Shown piece by piece: positions 61,984 through 64,000 of a stretch of DNA of 64,000 nt. Under the pieces are notes generated by a model that searched no databases, was not told where the DNA came from, and was given only the letters and a program-made list of their open reading frames with translations. The position numbers and the translations under genes were made by a program. The DNA comes from CBDANW01 sp965197825 (GTDB taxonomy: Bacteria > Acidobacteriota > Vicinamibacteria > Marinacidobacterales > DATDRI01). The DNA lies in contig CBDANW010000003.1 of assembly GCA_965197825.1 (NCBI GenBank), forward strand, positions 2,542,001 to 2,606,000, given 5' to 3'. Position 1 is the stretch's first letter, and every line of letters begins with the position of its first letter.

Positions 61984-62928
61984 GTGGCACTCGAAGCTGG
62001 CACCAAGTTAGGTCCTTACGAGATTCTCTCGCCCCTCGGGGCCGGGGGCATGGGAGAAGTCTACAAAGCCAAGGACACCCGCCTCGACCGCGTACCTACG
62101 CCTACCCGCGCATCTCCCCCGATGGGAGCCAAGTTGCCCTCGACCTGCGCGATCAGGAAGATGACATCTGGATCTGGGATTTCACGCGCGGGACGCTGAG
62201 GCGGCTCACGTTCGACCCCGGTGTTGACTGGTACCCAGTCTTGGACACCGAACGGTCGGCACCTTGCATTCAGTTCAGGCCGTGGCGGAGCTAGAAGTCT
62301 GTTCTTGAAAGCGGCGGACGGCACCGGCACGGTCGAGCGGCTCACCGAAAACGAGAACACCCAGTTTCCGTATGTCTTTTCCCCGGACGGGAAGCAGTTG
62401 GTGTATCGGGAGACCTATCCCGAAACAGGAGACGACCTCGGCGTGCGCTCGATGGACGGTGACGGATCGGCCGGGCCCCTCCTTGTCACCGAGTTCAACG
62501 AGCGGAACGCAGAAATTTCGCCTGACGGTCGATGGCTGGCCTACCAATCCGACGCATCGGGTCAATTCGAAATCTACGTGCGCCCGTTCCCTGACGTGGA
62601 GGAGGGTCTGCAGCAGGTCTCGAGAGGTGGCGGTACCCGACCGCTTTGGGCTCGGGACGGCCGCGAGCTGTTCTACCTCAACCCAGGTGGGCGGCTGATG
62701 GCGGTCTCCGTTCGTACCGATCCCAGCCTCGACTTCGGCAACCCCGACATCGTCTTCGAGCAAACATACTATTCTACCTTTGCCGGTCGCACGTACGACG
62801 TGTCTCCCGACGGCGAGCGTTTCTTGATGATCAAGGAAGGTGGTGCGGGCGACGAGACGCCTGCGGTGGAACTCACCCTCGTCCAGAACTGGCTCGATGA
62901 ATTGAAGCGCCTCGTCCCCACTAACTGA
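61984..62928 (+). pseudogene. Ser/Thr protein kinase-TolB protein with internal deletion
   Basis: A GTG at 61984 opens VALEAGTKLGPYEILSPLGAGG and MGEVYKAKDTRLDR, the glycine loop of a PknB-like kinase. At about 62093 the sequence jumps, out of frame, to the propeller (YAYPRISPDGSQVALDL), so the remaining kinase domain with HRD and DFG motifs is deleted. A further one-base shift lies near 62241 (DWYPV to WTPNGRHLAFSS). The last blades end at WLDELKRLVPTN and TGA 62926. Intact relatives are common in Acidobacteriota and carry a membrane helix between kinase and propeller. Confidence 0.85.
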
Positions 62929-62940
62929 CTGATAACTCTC

Positions 62941-64000
62941 CTACTCTGTGCTGGCCCCTGCCGCGGGACCCGTGTACTCCAGAATAAAGAGGCCCGTGCC
63001 CACGCGGTCGGTGGCATAGCCCAGACCACGATGATCGACGGTCACGTCGTTGATCTGAATCGCCGTCGGCTGACCCTGGGACATCGGGTGCGAGCTCGCG
63101 TTCTCTTCAGGAATGTAAGATCCCAATTGCCTCAGGTTGTACGGATCCGAGAGATCGACCACACGGACGCCGGCGTTGAAATACGCAACCCAAGCGAGCT
63201 TGTCCTCGAAGCGGTTGATCCGACCATTACGAGTCTCGGCATGCTGGTGCGGACCGAAGCGGCCTCCCTTGTCGCAGAAGTTTCCGGTCAGGACTTGCCA
63301 GGTTTCCACCGGGAACGGATGGGTCTCGTCGGTGACATCGAACATGTAGGCCTTGGTCCGGACGCCGCTCCCGCACGGCTTCATATCCGCTCGGCCTCCG
63401 GCCTCGTCGGTGACGAATAAGTACGTCCTGGGCAAAGCACTCGGCATGAAGTTGGGAACCTGGTTGTAGACAATAGGCGATAGGGTGTGAGGCCCCCGTC
63501 CCGGCGGCGAGGTGTCCACCGAATAAACAATCTCCGGGTTGGTGATATCCGATATGTCCCAGGCCACCAGCCAACCAGAACCTCGGAAGCCTGCATAGAC
63601 CCGATTGTTCTCTTCGTCGACGATAGGATGGTGCGCGTACTGTCCCTCGTATCCGAACTCGCCATTCTTTTGACCTGGCAGCCACATCCGGCTCACGAAC
63701 TTGGGGTTCGCGGGATCTTTCAAGTCCCAGACTTGTATCAGAGCGGAGCGGAAACCCGCCTCACCGGCCGAGGTGTAGTAATAGCCCGAATCCTCGGACC
63801 AGTAGCCCTTATGAGCCCGATACATGAAAGGGCCGCCGCAGCCGAGGCCGCACGAGTTCTTTGGTGTCCCGGAGATTTCCGAGACCAGGCGGATCTGCGA
63901 AGAGTCCGTGTCCCGAGAGGTGATATCGAAGACCTGGAACTTCCTGTTCACGCCATCGTCGGAGCTACGAACCAGGTAGTCTCTTCCGGTTCCTAGGTAA
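62941..64000 (-). CDS. LVIVD-repeat secreted protein, C-terminal part (runs off the window)
   Basis: The frame is open to the right edge (LGTGRDYLVRSSDDGVNRK at the border) and ends with TAG at 62941. Repeated propeller blades include IQVWDLKDPANPKFVSRMWL, LVAWDISDITNPEIVYSVDT, AYMFDVTDETHPFPVETWQV and VRVVDLSDPYNLRQLGSYIP, each with the family's V-x-D-(I/L)-x-D-P pattern. A Cys-rich CGLGCGGP lies near the start. The role is unknown; relatives are secreted. Its end is convergent with the kinase-TolB pseudogene with 12 bases between. Confidence 0.85.
   Translation of the reverse strand, partial: YLGTGRDYLVRSSDDGVNRKFQVFDITSRDTDSSQIRLVSEISGTPKNSCGLGCGGPFMYRAHKGYWSEDSGYYYTSAGEAGFRSALIQVWDLKDPANPKFVSRMWLPGQKNGEFGYEGQYAHHPIVDEENNRVYAGFRGSGWLVAWDISDITNPEIVYSVDTSPPGRGPHTLSPIVYNQVPNFMPSALPRTYLFVTDEAGGRADMKPCGSGVRTKAYMFDVTDETHPFPVETWQVLTGNFCDKGGRFGPHQHAETRNGRINRFEDKLAWVAYFNAGVRVVDLSDPYNLRQLGSYIPEENASSHPMSQGQPTAIQINDVTVDHRGLGYATDRVGTGLFILEYTGPAAGASTE

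Noticed and set aside
1..64000. tRNA, rRNA and riboswitch genes
   Set aside because: I looked for conserved rRNA stretches, tRNA T-loop patterns (GGTTCGAATCC-like) with acceptor pairing and common riboswitch cores, and found none that I could support by eye.

Overview
The window reads as about 64 kb of a GC-rich, diderm (Gram-negative type) bacterial chromosome that has been heavily reworked by insertion sequences. The resident genes are TonB-dependent receptors with a CarboxypepD-like N-terminal domain, a Ser/Thr-kinase/TolB protein, a DUF5916-type outer-membrane protein, NHL and LVIVD-repeat secreted proteins, a multihaem cytochrome, an S1/P1 nuclease and a pruA-type dehydrogenase. That mix is common in Acidobacteriota (Vicinamibacteria or Thermoanaerobaculia type) and neighbouring phyla. 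This placement is inferred from gene content only; no rRNA or other phylogenetic marker is present except a small rpoD fragment.

Layout. 1-10 kb: remnants of two IS256-like elements, a truncated NYN-domain gene with two palindromes at its start, IS630 and IS3 fragments, and a three-level nest in which IS5 is interrupted by IS256 and that by IS3, with readable target duplications. 10-18 kb: a minus-strand type I restriction-modification operon (hsdM with a frameshift, a small ORF, hsdS, and hsdR fused to an AlbA_2-like domain), followed by a fragment of an Mrr-like nuclease. 18-20 kb: IS debris with pieces of tyrosine and serine recombinases, a hotdog thioesterase and an antitoxin fragment. 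20-26 kb: an intact N6-adenine methylase/specificity protein and the C-terminal half of its helicase partner (type ISP-like or DISARM-like). 26-31 kb: S1/P1 nuclease, Dps, a YadA-type adhesin tail, and two inverted copies of a 166-bp MITE. 31-37.6 kb: two TonB-dependent receptors separated by a 198-bp inverted-repeat element; the second carries one in-frame stop. 39.6-45 kb: an rpoD fragment, a double-sensor protein, a LOG-family enzyme, and a minus-strand partner-switching set (STAS, Tsx-like porin, STAS, RsbW-like kinase, RsbU-like phosphatase) cut by IS5. 45-54 kb: a second IS5/IS3 nest, pruA, an HU-like protein, a HigB fragment, and more IS copies. 54-64 kb: lipoprotein, alpha/beta hydrolase, multihaem cytochrome, NHL protein, DUF5916 protein, TolB and kinase-TolB pseudogenes flanking an intact IS630, and an LVIVD-repeat protein running off the right edge.

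How it works together. Two defence modules lie close together on the minus strand and both look disabled (hsdM frameshift; helicase cut in half). The most interesting possibly functional set is 39.98-44.9 kb, where a regulator of the RsbU/RsbW/STAS type encloses a nucleoside-channel-like porin and faces a LOG nucleotide phosphoribohydrolase and a duplicated sensor domain. Frameshifts or stops are seen in many non-mobile genes (hsdM, the porin, TonB receptor 2, the cytochrome, the DUF5916 protein, the kinase-TolB protein), so either decay is advanced or the assembly carries uncorrected indels; the sequence alone cannot separate these.
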